DNA of 64,000 nucleotides from Castor canadensis (taxonomy: Eukaryota; Chordata; Mammalia; Rodentia; Castoridae), in assembly GCF_047511655.1 (NCBI RefSeq), contig NC_133389.1, positions 155,697,973-155,761,972 on the forward strand, given 5' to 3'. Position 1 is the first letter of the stretch. Each line of letters opens with the position of its first letter. A program made the translations under genes and the position numbers. Shown here piece after piece: positions 46,086-58,481 of this stretch. A model generated the notes under the pieces. The model did not search any database and was not told the DNA's origin. It saw only the letters and a program-made list of their open reading frames with translations.

Positions 46086-46949
46086 TGACTCCACTGGAAT
46101 ATTCCTATTGTACACGATTCCTTGCTAAAAATACTTAACATGTATGCATACCCTAGATTATTTTTATATGGCTAGTTGTACAAGTCATAAAATAAAATAG
46201 AATGTAAGAGAATCACCTGTAAGCATACAAGAAGGAAAAAACATGGTTATCATTACAGTTCTTGTATGGAAATTTGAGAATATTTGAGCGAGTATCTTTT
46301 GAGTATTCTCTTTTTCCCTTTTTGTAGGACATTATCAGTTATACTATCTGTTCCTCCAAGTAACTTGGCAGCTGTTAATTGACTAACATTGTTTCCTGAG
46401 TTTTGCTGTCACCATAGATGATTCTAGAACGTGACAAAGGATTTGTAAGAACTGCTTTCATAACACAAGTTTCCTTTGAATCACTGGAAAAAAAAAAGTA
46501 TCAATACCAATTGGAAAAAAGTAAATGAATATTTCTATTAGTCATAAATCATTTCAGTTTTTCCAGAGGTTATTACTATATATCTAAATGTTTTAAATGT
46601 AAAAGAACAATTAAGTAACTTAATATCAACAGAATTTATACCTCAAATGAGGAAAGAATGGATCAGCTCCGTTTGTGGTAGGGTACACAGATGCTTCCTG
46701 TTGCTCTGTCCAGAATGATGTTCACATCAGCCTCAGAGGAGGCCGTTAGGCCAGCCTTGAGCTAGGTGAAAGACGTAGCCATTGTGTCTTTTTCTTTTGA
46801 GGAAGAGGAAAGAATTATGTTGCTAAAAGTTATGAGCAGTCATTCTGAGTACTTACACAGTGGTCACTGGTGGTGGGATAAATTACCAATGGAATCCTGT
46901 AGCATGTGTCTATCTCTCTGAAATGAGCTACGGAATAAAAAAAACAAAA

Positions 46950-47500
46950 CAAGCCCTTTTTGTGATGGGTTTTTTAGAGATAGGATCTCGCAAACTATTT
47001 GCCTGGGCTGGCTTTGAACCGGATCCTCATGATCTTTTCCCTCCTGAGAAGCTAGAATTTCAGGCATGAGACTGTAATTTTTAATCAAAGATAGACAGAC
47101 AGATAAATAGATAGATACCCAGTAGAAAGTCTAGACTATTGATTCTCTGTTGGAATAATGTTACTGAGGTCTTTTTTGTTTCTCTGTCTTAACCGAATTT
47201 AAAAACGTAAAAAAAGTTAATTTTTTTAATGGTGTGAAAGGACTCTGTGTATTTATGGTTTACATGCTGAGTTGTTTTCCTCACAAAATTTCTGACTGAC
47301 ACTGCCAGGGACTGTGGCACAAGCCTGTATGTAGTACCAGTTACTTGGGAGACTGAGGAGAGAGGATCCCTTGAACTCAGGAGTTCAAGGACAGCCCGGG
47401 CAACATAACGAGACTGCATCCTTTAAAACACTAAACAATGGGCTGAAGAGTGGCTCAAGTGGTAGAGCACTGAGTTCAAACCCCATTACCACCACCAAAA
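46950..47500. repeat. SINEs and short tetranucleotide repeat
   Basis: Minus-strand composite head 46950-47068; AGAT/AGAC repeat 47088-47118; 7SL-like monomer 47303-47425 (plus); tRNA-like unit 47438-47500. The stretch 46090-46950 shows nothing recognised. Confidence 0.75.
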
Positions 47501-47559
47501 CCAAAAAACATACAACTTCTAACACAGACTGTTAGAAGAATGTGAGATTTTTTTTTCTC

Positions 47560-48477
47560 ACACAAGTTTTCCCAACTCTCTGAACACCAGTTGGATTCAA
47601 TCCAACTCTGACACTGACTACCCAGAGTTAGCATCAGACCTCGCAGATTTAAGGGCTCAGTCCCATGAGACTGCTATCTTCAGAGGAAGGTCCCCAGGTT
47701 ACCCACACTTCTCTCTGACTTGGCTACAACACCATGAGGTTTCCACAACCTCCAGTTTGATGATTTGCTAGAATGACTCACAGAACTCAAGAGTGCACGC
47801 TTATATTTTTACTGGTTTATTACAAAGGATACGACTCAAGAACAACCAAACGTGGGGGAGGGAGCAGGGGGAGAAATGACCCAAACAATGTACGCACATG
47901 TGAATAAATGAATAATAATAATAAAAAAAAATCAAGTTGACATGGTAACCCAAAAAAAAAAAAAAAAAAAAGGAACAACCAAACAGAAGAGATACTTAGG
48001 GTGAGGCACTGAAGAGGGATTTGGGATGTGGGGTCACAGCGCTTCCTTGTCCTCTCCAGACATACCACCCTCCTAGCACTTTGATGTGGCCTCTACTCTG
48101 GACACTGTCTGAACCCAGTCATTTATGGGGTTTTACGGAGGGTTAGTCACATTGTCATGATTGATTATTAACTCCATCTCCAGCCCCTCTCCTCTCCCTG
48201 GAGGCTAAGAGGCTGGGCTAAAGTTTTCAGCCCTCTAATCAAGGCCTGGTCTGAGAAAGGACCCCTCTGAGCTGTTCAGGGCCTGTTAAGAGTCACCTCA
48301 TTAGAGGAAGAGATGCCCCTGCCACCCAGGAAATTCCAAGGGAGTTAGGAGCTCTACGTCAGGAACCCAGGACAAAGACCAAGTTTTAGAAGAAAAGACA
48401 CTCCTATCTCCCTGTCATTCAGGAACTTACAGGAACCGTGGATAAAGACCAAATATGTGTTTCTTATTATGCCATAC
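47560..48477 (-). mobile_element. MLT2-like ERVL solo LTR, interrupted by an L1
   Basis: The plus strand reads as the complement of an MLT2-type LTR. Recognisable blocks are GAATGACTCACAGAACTCA, GGTTTATTACAAAGGATACG, CTCCAGCCCCTCTC, CAGGAACCCAGGACAAAGACC and a TTTCTTATTATG end near 48477. No gag, pol or env sequence is nearby, so this is a solo or truncated LTR. A short L1 with its own TSD splits it at 47840-47984. Family assignment is from recalled consensus; the left border is soft. Confidence 0.65.
47852..47972 (+). mobile_element. 5'-truncated L1 3' end with 12-bp TSD and double A tail
   Basis: The copy starts in the G-rich polypurine tract of an L1 3' UTR (GTGGGGGAGGGAGCAGGGGG), followed by AGAAATGACCCAAACAATG and an AATAAATGAATAATAATAA tail. 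Direct repeats GAACAACCAAAC at 47840-47851 and 47973-47984 flank it exactly. Between the first A tract (ending about 47931) and the final A20 (47952-47971) lie 20 bases of non-L1 sequence. It sits inside the MLT2-like LTR. Confidence 0.85.
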
Positions 48478-49152
48478 ATACTGGCTGTTTATTTTGAAAC
48501 AAAAGCAAAAGGCAACCATCAAAGCAACAAAAACAAAACTCCTCCATAAATGTACTGAGTTATCCACATTTTCATTTTGAAATTTCATCCATTAATACAT
48601 TTACTCTCACCATATTATGGTATGAAAATCATTACAAGGTTGAAGCATGCTGTCTTCCAAAATTAAGCTATCTTAAAGGAAAACAGAACCAAAACAGTGA
48701 GTGACATAACTTAATACTTCAGCTAAGAATCTTATAGCACATTACACTTTTCATCATAACAACTGTTAAAAAAACAAGTCCTAACAGGTGAATTACTTAA
48801 GATTACACTGACTATCCCAATTCTAAGAAGAAATAACTCCAGGTATATTCCGTTGTTAATTTTAGTATTAACTAAACTACAGTCTTTATTCAGATTTCAC
48901 CAGTTTACCACAAATATCTTTTTTTTTTTTTTTCCACATTGCTACTCAGTGTTTCCTGTCTTTCTTGATCTTGATACTGTGGAAGAGGGCTGCTCTTAAC
49001 TTGGTAGGCTGACTCTCACTTTGGTTTTATCAAGGTTTTTTTTCTTCCCCCCAGGGGAAAATATCATTCCCTTGATTGGATGGAGGTGGTGTATTTGGGG
49101 TAAGAATGACCTGTCATGAAACAGTGATATCAGTGATTATTTCTTGTTTTTT

Positions 49153-49233
49153 TTTTTGGTGGGACTGTTTGAATTCAGAGATTTCCACTTGCAGAGCAGG
49201 TGCTCTACCGTTTGAGCCATGCCTCCAGCCCAC
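49153..49233 (-). repeat. tRNA-like SINE monomer
   Basis: Complement of the tail unit with a T11 end. The unique stretch 48480-49150 before it holds nothing recognised. Confidence 0.8.
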
Positions 49234-49502
49234 AATTGTATATAGCCTTCTATTGTTGCCATAACAAATCAACACAAAATTCACAGCTTGAAACAACAGC
49301 TCGTTTAATATTTCATAGTTTCTTGAGGTCAAAGGTCAAGGCAAAATATTGCTGGCTCTCAGGATCTGTCCAGGGTCTCACAAGGCCTAAGTCAAGATGA
49401 AGGTTGGGCTACTTTCTCGTCTGGAGTTGGGGTCCTTTTCCTGGCTCAGTCAGGTTGTTCTAGTATCCACAGTATTCAGATCATTGAAGTTGTAGACTGA
49501 GC

Positions 49503-49990
49503 AGTTTTCTTTCTTTTTTATTTTTTGGTAGTAATGGGGTTTGAACTCAGGGCCTCATGCTTGCTAGGCAGGCACTCTACCACTTTGATGCCATTTTACC
49601 AGCCCATGCCCAGTTTTATTTGCTGAGATGGCTTCTTTTTCTTTTTTTGCAGTACTAGGGTTTCAACTGAGGGCCTTCACCTTTTTTCGAGATAGGGTCT
49701 CTCGAACTATTTGCCTGGGCTGGCTTTGAATGGTGATCCTCCTAATCTCTGCCTCCTGAGTAGCTAGGATTACAGGTGTGAGCCACCTGCACTCGACTGA
49801 GATGGCTTCTTGATAATTTATTGCCTGGGTTGACCTCAAGCCAAGATACTCCCATCTCTGTCTCCTGAGTAGCTGGGATTACAGATGTGAGCCACCATGC
49901 TCGACTCTTTTTTTTTTTTTTTTTTTTTGGCAATACTGGGGCTTGAACTAAGGGCTTTGCTCTTGCTAGGCAGGCACTAGCAATACTTCT
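49503..49990 (-). mobile_element. Nested SINE cluster with a TSD-flanked inner copy
   Basis: From left to right: a tRNA-like monomer (49503-49610), the start of a B1-like element, then a composite SINE (49638-49796) flanked by CTGAGATGGCTTCTT at 49623-49637 and 49797-49811. The B1-like element resumes to 49903, and a further tRNA-like unit with a T22 tail covers 49905-49990. All are on the minus strand. Confidence 0.85.
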
Positions 49991-50151
49991 TGAGTCACAA
50001 CCCAGCCCTCGGCATTTATTTTTAAAGAAATATAAGACTATTTATTGACCACTGTTCACCATTATTTACAATAAAGTAAACAATGTAACAGTATGATTAC
50101 TACAAAGTTTTTTCCTGACTTCTCTGGAACCAGTAAGACAAATACTGGCCA

Positions 50152-51165
50152 GCCAACAGTGGCTCATGTCTATAATCCTAGCTATTCAGAAGGCAGAGAT
50201 CATGAAGATTGTGGTTTGAAACCAACCGTGGGGAAATAGTTCATGATACCCTATCTTGAAAACACCCAACAAAACAGGACTGGCAGAGTGGCTCAAGTGG
50301 TAGAGTACCTGCCAAGCAAGTGTGAGACCCTGAGTTCAAATCCCAGTGCTGCCAAAAGAGAAAAAAGGCAACTACTGAAAAGTTGGAGCCTACATGTAAG
50401 GAGTGAGTTGGGGTAAAAGAGGTACAGAAAAAACATACAGGTCAATAATTATAAAAATTATGTTCATCCATTGATGCCCACAGGTTCTAAATTGTCAACA
50501 TCTCTAACCAACTGATTACATTTTCATAAGCCAAGTCTTATATATTCCATGATTCAGGACCATTTAGTACACAAACTTTTAGTACACTTTGAACTTTCTG
50601 TAAAGGAATGGCTAACCAAAGGAAACTTTAAATGTCCACTTAGTCTTGTTTAGGTAATTTAAAAAAAAAACCTGGATTTGTCTAGTTTCCTCATCTGGGT
50701 TGGGAATTTGTCAGTAGCAATAAAATTTTTCCATTCAGGGAATTTTATGTGAATTGAATACCAAAATAAGATGGTGTGGTGGTGCATGCCTATAATATCA
50801 GCACTGGGGCAGCAGAGGCAGGGGGATTGCAAGTTAGAGGCCAGCCTGAACTGCCCAGTGAGACCCTGTCTTAAAAAAAACAAGGACTGGGGTCATAGTT
50901 CTGTGTAACAGTGCTCTCCTAGTATTCACAAGGTCATGGGTTCAATCCTCAGCACTTAAAACAATCTATATAATAGCGGGCATTGAAGGCTAACACCTAT
51001 AATCTAGCTACTCAAAAGGCAGAGATCAGGAGGATCACAGTTTGAGATCAGCCCTAGGCAAATAGTTTGAGAGACCCTGCACCAAAAAGCCCATCACAAA
51101 AAAGGACTGGTGGAGTGGCTCAAGGTGTAGGCTCTGAGTTCAAACCCCAGGACTAAAAAAAAAAG
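50152..51165 (+). repeat. SINEs: composite, B1-like, ID-like, composite
   Basis: Composite 50152-50360; B1-like 50770-50880; ID-like 50883-50960; composite 50975-51165. Confidence 0.8.
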
Positions 51166-51329
51166 AAAATCTCTACATAAGTATTTTATGTATACATACA
51201 CACAAACAAAAACTCAGAATGTTCTTCCACATACGAAAGACAAGATCTGATTGAGTAAGACTGGAAAATATCTCTTAATATTTAGAAAAAGCTGTTCTTG
51301 AATGCAGAGAAAACATACCGTGGTATCAG

Positions 51330-51990
<661 letters not shown>

Positions 51991-52116
51991 TCTCACCTCC
52001 TAGCAGCCCTCCCAAGTTGTTAGCACATGGCCCCTCTATCTACAAAAGTAGCAGAATTTCCCATACTTACAACTCTTCTCACACATCTAGACCCAAGTTT
52101 AAAAGGGTCATGTGAG

Positions 52117-52640
52117 GCTGGAGGCATTGCTGAGGTTGTAAAAGCCTTGAGTTCAAACCCTAGTACCGCCAAAAAGAAAGGGTTGTATGATTAGGGCAGG
52201 CCCAAACTGACAACCTCCCTTTCTTAAATTCACTTGTACCATATAATATAACCTAATCATAGGATTAAAATCTATCATTATTATGCAGTGTGTGGATAAC
52301 AGAGTGGTAGGGAGTAGACATCTTAGAATTGTACCTGCGATCTAGTGATATTAACCTTTAACATGTTTTCTGCTGGATTTCTCCACTACAAACCCTTGTT
52401 TTTCCATTGTAATTTAAAAATATCTTCAGGGAAATGTTAAGCATTTTAAACTTCTGTATGCTACTTTCGTCTTGTTTTGGTAGTACTATGGTTTGAACTC
52501 AGTTCCCCATGCTTACTATGAATGCCCTCTACCACTTGAGCCACTCTACCAGCCCCTTCTTGTATTGGATATTTTTGGACGTAGGGTCTTGTGAACTATT
52601 TGCCTGGACTGGCTTCAAACTGCAATTTTCCTGAGCTTTT
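52117..52640. repeat. tRNA-like (+) and composite (-) SINEs
   Basis: Short tRNA-like unit 52117-52180 and minus-strand composite 52468-52640. Nothing recognised in 52181-52467 or 52641-52904. Confidence 0.75.
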
Positions 52641-52904
52641 ATTTGAGGGGTATCCTTATTTTTTTCAAATTGTTCTAGCTTTGGCCATTGAATGGGGCTC
52701 TTTCATGTTAGTTTCTTTGCCCTGTTGCCATACCCTCATCCTCTGAGTACTACTTCCTGGCACCATGTAAAATGCTCTAGATTGGTCTTGTCCCAGCCCC
52801 AGAATAAATCACATTTCCAAGAATAATTTCAATTTCACTCCAAGAGAACCAGAATTACCTTTTACTTGCTATAAATTTGTGTCTCCATAGGTTAGATGCA
52901 GATT

Positions 52905-53370
52905 AATGAAGGTATTAGTTTCTACTTGCTGTCCTAATAAATTGCCACACATTTAGTGGCTTAAACCAACACTAGTTTGTTATCTTACCATCCTGGAGGC
53001 CAGAAGTCTGAAATGGGATTTATTGGACCAAAATCAGATGTCAAGAAGGCTACACTCCTCTTGTAGGCTGTGGGGATAATACACATCCTTGCTTTAACCA
53101 GTTTCGAGAAGTTACCTGAATTCCTTGGCACACAGACCTTTGCTGCATCTTCAAGGGCAGCAGCATAGAATCTTTCAGTCTCTCTCTGATTCTGACCCCT
53201 CTGATTCCATCAGACCCACTTGGATAATCCAGGATCCTCTCCCCAATTTAAGATATCTGCTTTAATCACATCTCCAAAATCCCTTCTGTTATGCGAGGTA
53301 ACCTATTCACAGGTATTGGGGATTAAGACACGAACACATGTGGGAGCCATTATTCTGCCTTTCACATGAG
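52905..53370 (-). mobile_element. MLT1/MaLR-like LTR
   Basis: Complement of a MaLR/MLT1-type LTR: AATAAATTGCCACACATTTA, GTGGCTTAAACCAACAC, CTGGAGGCCAGAAGTCTG, GGATAATCCAGGATCCTC and a CCATTATTCTGCCTTTCACA end. A shorter relative may lie at about 49240-49490 (CCATAACAAATCAACACAAA). Subfamily not determined. Confidence 0.55.
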
Positions 53371-53439
53371 CCTATATGGAATAATGGGACAATCAGTCTA
53401 ACAGATTAATTAGGCCAAAGGAAAATATCACCTTAAAAA

Positions 53440-54020
53440 AATTTTTTTTGAAGACAAGGTCTCACTATCCTCCTGCCTCTGCCTCCTGGTGCTGGGGTTA
53501 TAGGCATAAACCAGCACACCTGGCTAAATTTTTTTTTTTTTCCGGTATGGGGTCTTGAACTGGGCCTTCACCTTGAGACACTCCACTAGCCCTTTTTGTG
53601 ACGGGTATTTTCAAGATAGGGTCTCATGAACTATTTGCCTGGACTAGCTTCAAACTGTGATCCTTCTGATTTCTGCCTCCTAAGTGGTTAGGATTACAGG
53701 TGTGAGCCACCAGCGCCCGGCCTGGCTCAATGTTTTCTGTCAGTGCTGTACCATTGAGTTACATTCCCAGCCCATAAAACGGCCCTTCAATAACATGCTT
53801 TTTTTGGTGGGACTGGGGTTTGAACTCAGGGCTTCATACTTGCAAGGCAAGTACTCTATCACTTGAGCCACACCTCCAGTCCATTTTGCTCCGGTTATTT
53901 TGGAGATGGGGTCTTGGATGAACTCTGCCTGGGCTGCCCTTGAACTTCCATCCTTCCAATCTCAGCCTCCCAAATAGCTGGGATTACAGGTGTGAGCCTC
54001 TGGTGCTGGGCATTCTTTTT
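53440..54020 (-). repeat. Minus-strand SINE cluster
   Basis: B1-like fragment 53440-53530, composite 53531-53720, ID-like fragment 53722-53780, composite 53796-54020. Confidence 0.78.
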
Positions 54021-54352
54021 ATTGCTTTTATTTTTTTAAACTTTTCTTCTTAGCCAAGTGAGTGGCTTTTTAAAAAATAACAATATCCTTGCACATTTTT
54101 CTAAATCCTTCATGAAAGTAACTGTCATCCATCCTCCATTATGGGGACGTTGGTTTTGATTGGTCCTCCAGCATCACTGAAAAGCTCCAGTTCAACTGTC
54201 GTCCTTCATGTTTGTCACCAACAGCACAGATTTTTACCCAGTTGTAAAAAAGCAATTTTAGTTTACCAAGATGCATTACTCTGCTGTCTACAGAACTCAC
54301 TTATGGTATGGGAATTATATTGTTAAAGCCAAGTGAAAAAATTAAATGTTCT

Positions 54353-54945
54353 AAGTCAGGCATAGTGATGTCTGTATTCCCAGCTACTCAAGAAGTTGAG
54401 GCAGGATTGCTTGAGCCCAGGAGTTTGAGTTCAGGCTGGGTTAATATACTGAGCTCCTGTCTCAAAAAAAAAAAAAAAATTAATGTTCTCTATATACTCT
54501 TGGTTGTAACTATAGATTTATTTTTTGTTCATTTGGTTAATGGGTAAATGTTTATTACCTGATTTACAAGGCACTACAATAGATATTAGTGGTAAACAGT
54601 AAGATGTAATATATCATGGTTCAAAAGATGAGGATACTGCTTGAGTAGCTTAACCAAAGGGAATATTCTAGTATCTAATATGTATATACTTCTTTTCATC
54701 TGGCAGAAAAAACTAAGGTTTTCCCATTCTTAATATTTTGACTTGAAAAGTTTGAGAAAGTATTGTGTATAAAAAGCTATTTAAGCTGGATGTGGTGATA
54801 CACGTCTGTAATCTCAGCACTTGAGAGGTTGAAGCAGGATTGTTGAGTTCAAGGGTGGCTTGTCTCAAAAACAAACAGGGGCTGGAAGCATGCACTGCCT
54901 ACCAAGTGCAAAGCCCTGAGTTCAAACTCCAGTACTACAAAAAAT
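54353..54945 (+). repeat. 7SL-like monomer and B1-plus-tRNA-like SINE
   Basis: The first copy (54353-54479) keeps ATTGCTTGAGCCCAGGAGTT, closer to 7SL/Alu than the usual head. The second (54785-54945) joins a B1-like head to a shortened tRNA-like unit. Confidence 0.75.
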
Positions 54946-54984
54946 AGACGGAATTCCTAGAATTTTTAAATGTTTAATAGAAGC

Positions 54985-55500
54985 AATAACTAATACTTAC
55001 TGAGCACTTACTCCTACCCAGTGCTTTACATATATCGGTCTTCCAAACAATTTCATAAAGTAGGTGTTATCACCTACATCCCTATTTCATAGATAATAGT
55101 AATAGGTAGCTATCATAGTTAAAACTGATGGCCAACTGGGTTGAGAAGTATCTGGATTAGTAAAGCAAACTTTGTTGTGTCTCTGGGGGTGTTTCCAGAG
55201 AATTAACTAAAGGGGCAAGACCTACTCTGAATGTGGCTGGTACCACACATCTGTGGGCCCAGACAGAATAAAAAGGGAAGAGTGAGGAGCCTGCTAGCTG
55301 CCCCCATGAAGTTTCTCCCTGCCCTCTTAAGATGGACTGAAACCTTTGAAACTGTCAAAATAAATCTTTGCTCCCTTAAACTGTTTTCTCAGGTATTTTA
55401 ACACAAGGATTAAAATGTCTAATTAACACGATGGCATAGCTGGTAAGTGGTAGAGCCATAATTTAAATCTGGGAAACAGATTCCACAGCTTTCTCCCTTA
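54985..55500 (-). repeat. MIR split by an LTR-like element
   Basis: Left part 54985-55120 (TACTGAGCACTTACTCCTAC, TTTCATAGATAAT) and right part about 55435-55500 (GCATAGCTGGTAAGTGGTAG) together follow the complement of MIR. Confidence 0.5.
55160..55435 (+). mobile_element. LTR-like element splitting a MIR
   Basis: The stretch from TGTGTCTCTGGGGGTG to the AATTAACACGA end contains GTTTCCAGAGAATTAAC, CAGACAGAATAAAAAG and GAAACTGTCAAAATAAATC, resembling the 3' half of a MaLR-type LTR. MIR-like sequence lies to the left (54985-55120) and apparently resumes to the right (about 55435-55500). Class is uncertain. Confidence 0.4.
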
Positions 55501-55783
55501 ACACACAAATCAGTGGATATATTACAATGTTGTCACCCAGTAAAGTGTTAGATATAATGACTGCCCCAAATTCTGCTTGAACCTTGATAATTTTTCCCAA
55601 CTTTGTAATATAGCTGAAAAACTATAATCTCAATGGACTGTGAAATATATAGGAACATTAATTTCAGAAACGGACTAAATACTACACAGACTTAGTTAGA
55701 TATATATAACTAGAACCAGGACATGCTAGACCTGAGTTTGTCAATGCTGTGGTTGAAATCATCTCTTTGATGGCATGGGGCTG

Positions 55784-56355
55784 AGGACTCGGCTCAAGTG
55801 GTAGGGAGCCTGCTTAGTATGTTTGCAGCTCTTAGTTCAAATCCCAGTGCTACCAAAAAAAAAAGTTTAAAGAAAAAGGTAAGTAATTTGATAGCATGCC
55901 CACGGAGAATGCAGCATGCAGCATTCTGGAATAAGGTAGAACTATATTCTAGTGCCTGTTTTGCCATTAGCAGTAACTATTCCATAATTAAGGAGTAATG
56001 CTATCAATTTAGATACTACTTTTCCAGTTCTTAGAAAATTCCTGGAAGGAAACCTTTGAGTAAATTTTGGCTGCTTTGTGACAGTTCTTTTTTTTTTTTT
56101 GGTGGTACTGGGGTTTGAACTTAGGGCCTCACACTTGCTGGGCAGGTACTCTACCACCTGAGCCACTCTGCCAGCCAGATTCTTTTTGATTTTTTTTTTT
56201 TGATGAGACTGGGGTTTGAACTCAGGACTTTGTGCTTGCAAAGCAGGCACTCTATTACTTGAGCCACATCTCCAGTTCATTTTGCTCTGGTCGAACTGCA
56301 ATTTTCCTGTCTTCAACCATCGCAAGGATTACAGGCATAAGCCACCAGTGCCCAG
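55784..56355. repeat. SINE cluster
   Basis: tRNA-like 55784-55865 (plus); tRNA-like 56088-56180 and composite 56183-56355 (minus). The 127-codon frame at 55942-56325 reads through these. Confidence 0.78.
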
Positions 56356-56789
56356 TTTGTGACAGCTTCTTAAAAATATATCCTATTCATATCTAATCAG
56401 AAAGAACAATATTTATGTTTGTTTCTACATTTGAGAGCTTAAAGATTTCACTCATTGAAACATGTAAATTTTTCTATTCTAGGACATTCAAGTCTAGAAT
56501 ATCTTCACGTTGAAGTTTTTACAGGTTTCCCAATTCTACACTTTAAAAAGGCATGTAAATCTAGATAATTTAGAAAGAAAAAAATCATCTCAATTATTCA
56601 CATTTGTTTAAGTCTTTGAAATTTGGATACAGTCAACAGGAGTATTATTCAAGATAATTCAAAGCTGTGGAATAAAATAGAAGACAAAATGTAAGAAATG
56701 TGATTTATATACTCAAAAATATACATAACCTAAAATATATTCAAAATAAGTTCTTTGTTGTCTGTTTCAGTCTTTGCTACATCTCAGGC

Positions 56790-56870
56790 AGGCCTTGACC
56801 TCTCCATCATTTCTGCCTGTGGAGTACTGGGATTATAGATGTGTGCCACCATACCTGGCCTATTTTTTAA
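56790..56870 (-). repeat. B1-like SINE fragment
   Basis: CTCAGGCAGGCCTTGACCTC to CACCATACCTGGCC on the minus strand. Confidence 0.65.
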
Positions 56871-57037
56871 TTTGCGAGTAAGTTTATAAGCATGTATGTG
56901 ATTACACTTGATTTTTATTGAGTTGATAACTACTTGGAAGTGATTCTGATAAATTTAGGTTATCTATCCACAAATTTGAAGAAACAGAAGATAGTATCCC
57001 AAAGAATCAGTAATTGTACAACATAACAAAAGGGTTA

Positions 57038-57231
57038 TGCTGGGTGCTGGTGGTTCATGCCTGTAATCCTAGGAGAGATCAGGAGAATGATGACTCAAAG
57101 CCAGCCTGGGCAAATAGTTCTCAAGACCCTGTCTACAAAGTCCATCACAAAAAGGGGCTGGTACAGTGGCTCAAGGTGTAGGCCCAGAGTTCAAACCCTG
57201 GCAATGCCAATAAATAAATTAAAAAAAAATA
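57038..57231 (+). mobile_element. Composite SINE with about 10-bp TSD
   Basis: The copy GCTGGGTGCTGGTGGTTCA to the AATAAAAA tail is flanked by AAAAGGGTTA at 57028-57037 and 57232-57241. The head lacks about 15 bases between CTGTAATCCTAG and GAGAGATCAGG. Confidence 0.8.
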
Positions 57232-57489
57232 AAAAGGGTTACTAGTTAATAGCAGAGAAAAAGCTGTATGAGAATCAGAGTAGCTAACAAGTGGCTGACA
57301 TGAATCACCAGTATGAATACAGTGAACAAAAGGGAACAGTTAATAACTGTGGTTGCTCTGCTAGGAGAATAAAATATAAGGAATGGTACAGCTAACTTAA
57401 TTTAAGGATATAATTGATTACTAATTGAACCTACTTTAGGAAAAAAAGAACAAAAAAACTCTACTTAGTAATTACGGAAGTTCTAATTT

Positions 57490-57655
57490 TTTTTTTTCTT
57501 GGTACTGGGGTATGAACTCAGGGCCTGCACCTTAAGCCATTCCACCAGCCCTTTTTTTATGATGGGGTTTTTCAACATAGAATCTCATGAACTATTTGCC
57601 TCGGGGGTGGCTTTGAAGCAATCCTCCTGATCTCTGTCTCCTGAGTATCTAGAAT
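57490..57655 (-). repeat. Composite SINE, truncated head
   Basis: Tail unit and linker are clear; the head stops at GAGTATCTAGAATTG. Confidence 0.75.
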
Positions 57656-57659
57656 TGAT

Positions 57660-58480
57660 AGTGAACTTATTATTTGGATGTATCAGTTTAGTGAGGAGGT
57701 TCAGAGTAGAAAAGGGACTAAGAAAAGAACTATGGGCCTTAGGGGAATGATAAGAATGGATTCCTAGCATCATTTTGGTCAGTAATAGGTACATATGCTA
57801 TATTGCATGAGACTAGCAGAAACAGTAACTTATCAACCACTCATTGTGTTGCGACCATGCTGAATCAGAGAGTGAGTCAATCCCACTTTGGGAGGGAAAT
57901 GCTCACAAGGAAAAAGGAATGCTCTCTTCCTGGGCAGAAGGGCCTATTGAGTAAAATTCCTTGGCCAGTCCCTTAATCAAGATCTTGGTGCCTAGGGAAA
58001 ATTATGTTATCCCTAGGGGTAAGCAGTTGACTTCTACTCAACACTGGGGATCAGGCATAATAATTGGAATCAACATCACAGTGTTCACATGTAAGAACAC
58101 ATTAGACACTACTCAGAGTATAGTATTAAGTAGACATAGTCCGTACCTAGCAGCCTTAATTGTCAGGTTATTAAGGGTAATAGCAGGTTACTGTATTAGA
58201 AGCAGAAAAGCTCCTAATGATGGTGGTTCATCTAGCAGAAAGGTTTCTGCCCCCATTTATTTCTCATTTTCTCTGAAAATCACTTGTCTTGCACATGTAC
58301 TTACTGGATTAAACCTCAAACATGAATAAAAGAACCAATCAAAAGTTCACAATGAAATAAGATATGGATTCTCAAGAATGAAATACACTAAACATGATGA
58401 GATCCTCCTTTTTGGCACTCTACAGATTTATAGAGGTTATCACATTTTCCTAAAATCAGTCCAAGTCCATAATTCCCTCC
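57660..58480. other. Unassigned unique region
   Basis: No SINE is recognised. A plus-strand open frame (57961-58329) and an AATAAA near 58324 are present, but neither resembles a known gene. It could be an old LTR or other decayed repeat. Confidence 0.3.
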
Positions 58481-58481
58481 C

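Noticed and set aside
57961-58329. A 122-codon plus-strand open frame
   Set aside because: No similarity I recognise; first codon appears to be a non-ATG start, and no promoter is visible. Kept as part of an unassigned region.
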